Shown here piece by piece: positions 63,212 through 64,000 of a stretch of DNA of 64,000 bases. Under the pieces are notes generated by a model. The model was not told where the DNA came from. It searched no databases and saw only the letters and a program-made list of their open reading frames with translations. Source of the DNA: Candidatus Flexicrinis affinis (GTDB lineage Bacteria; Chloroflexota; Anaerolineae; Aggregatilineales; Phototrophicaceae); assembly GCA_016716525.1 (NCBI GenBank), contig JADJWE010000001.1, positions 1-64,000 of the forward strand. Direction: 5' to 3'. A program made the translations under genes and the position numbers. The stretch's first letter is position 1; the number at the start of each line of letters is the position of its first letter.

Positions 63212-64000
63212 CTAAAAGTCGTCCGGGAGTAGCAAATGCGTCAACAAGGGTTTGGATGCAGCCTCACCGTTTGCTCCATCTACAAAGGAACGTATCTCCG
63301 TTTCAGCAGTGGACCCGGGCGCGGACTCGGTCATACTCGACCGGAGGGACTGCATCGCGTCGTCGCACTGCTGCTGCTTCCAGCAGGCGCTCCGAAGTGG
63401 TCGTACGCTCCAGAAAGTCTGCCAACAGTCTGGCGTTGAGGGTGCGAATGTCGCGTCCCCGTGCGCGGTAGCTGGCAACTAACTCTTCCCGTGCAATCTG
63501 GAGTTCCTGCTCGGTGCGGTTGTGGAAGGTCGCGTAATATTCTGACGTGCAGCGCGTCCACAGATGGTCGAGGTAAGCGTAAGCCACACCTACGTTGAAT
63601 GGGTCGTAGCGAACTGCAACCTGTGTTCCGAGAATATCTGGGCGGTACATGAGGTCATGCCAATAGTAGATGTGCTCAATTTTGACTCCACTGCGCTGAA
63701 CCGTGCGCAGGTCTCCCCGTGCGGGTGCAGGCAGCGCCTGCAGGATGAAAGCGTTGTAATCCAACTGCTGGAACGCTCGTTCACCATGCTGTACCAGACT
63801 ATCTTCGTAGACCTCGCGGGGAGATTGTCCCAGTGAAGCATGTATGGTCTGGTCATAGACTTCGTATGCCCATTCTCGCAGCGCAGCGTTGAGCGCTTCC
63901 AGCGTCCACAGCGCCAGATGACGTGGGTCATGCGAGGCAGTCATGAGGCGAACGTGACGGGAGAGCTGTGTATTCCCCGTCAGGTTGTAGATGAATTGGG
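63212..64000 (-). CDS. TnsB/TniA-like transposase, C-terminal part (runs off the window; tail frameshifted)
   Basis: Only the end is in the window. Reading from the edge: NFIYNLTGNTQLSRHVRLM, then WTLEALNAALREWAYEVYDQ, IHASLGQSPREVYE and KIEHIYYWHDLMYRPDILGT with VAVRYDPFNV. These are the end of the catalytic core and the beta-barrel of Mu-type (DDE) transposases. In this frame the gene stops at 63303 (RVRARVHC). From about 63345 another frame gives MTESAPGSTAETEIRSFVDG and ends THLLLPDDF two bases before the tnsC start. That ending looks like the natural tail, so a one-base shift is likely. The catalytic Asp/Glu residues lie outside the window. Confidence 0.8.

Overview
The window looks like part of a large mobile element, an integrative/conjugative element or plasmid, from a GC-rich (roughly 60 %) monoderm-type bacterium. 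A Chloroflexota (Anaerolineae-like) host is the most likely reading. The basis is the long Thr/Pro-rich stalks on secreted proteins, many WD40/TolB propellers, giant RHS proteins and a conjugation apparatus with no outer-membrane parts. That placement is an inference from protein style. No rRNA or tRNA gene is visible to test it.

Layout. (1) 0.1-9 kb, plus strand: a degenerate NarL-type response regulator; a duplicated and broken copy of that module flanking two cargo genes (one RES-domain-like); then a Thr/Pro-stalk surface protein, a lipoprotein, a VirB6/TrbL-like channel protein and a membrane protein with a sortase-like domain. (2) 9-11.5 kb, minus strand: a TPR protein with a recent 102-bp tandem expansion. 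(3) 11.7-18.1 kb, plus strand: a tight, overlapping operon of VirB2-like pilin, VirB3-like protein, VirB4 ATPase, a topoisomerase I-like protein that has lost its catalytic residues, and an unknown protein. (4) 18.5-23.2 kb: a LacI-type regulator and a sugar ABC importer (binding protein and two permeases, no ATPase) next to a 38-bp perfect palindrome. (5) 23.3-26.5 kb, minus strand: RHH accessory protein, HUH relaxase, VirD4/TraG coupling protein and a short HU-like protein. An oriT-like repeat cluster lies just upstream of the RHH gene.

(6) 27-50 kb, plus strand: a polymorphic-toxin island. RHS protein 1 carries an unrecognised toxin tip with a translationally coupled candidate immunity gene. 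Two displaced RHS tips follow. One is a decayed HNH nuclease with a HEAT-like immunity gene; the other is a bare core. A tail-fibre-like protein comes next, then a roughly 3290-residue RHS protein 2 with a beta-helix N-terminus, a TolB propeller embedded in the RHS shell and a PD-(D/E)XK-type nuclease tip, interrupted by one single-base frameshift. A WD40 protein follows it. (7) 52.4-54.2 kb: an IS110-family element with a hairpin-rich leader that could encode its bridge RNA.

(8) 54.7-60.1 kb, mainly minus strand: a maintenance module with SSB and a PRTRC-type cassette (E1/ThiF-like and E2-like PRTRC-B), interrupted by a frameshifted WD40 gene on the plus strand. (9) 60.1-64 kb, minus strand: the end of a Tn7/Tn5053-like transposon (tnsB C-terminal part, tnsC, tniQ/tnsD) with repeated 23-bp motifs at its edge. 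No Cas gene or CRISPR array is seen.

Working together: the relaxase, RHH protein, coupling protein and VirB2/3/4/6 set form a streamlined conjugation machine. SSB and the PRTRC genes probably serve maintenance, and the RHS island is an exchangeable competition arsenal. Closely similar leader motifs at 3.26 kb and 11.66 kb, and a related one at 26.57 kb, suggest the conjugation operons are co-regulated.
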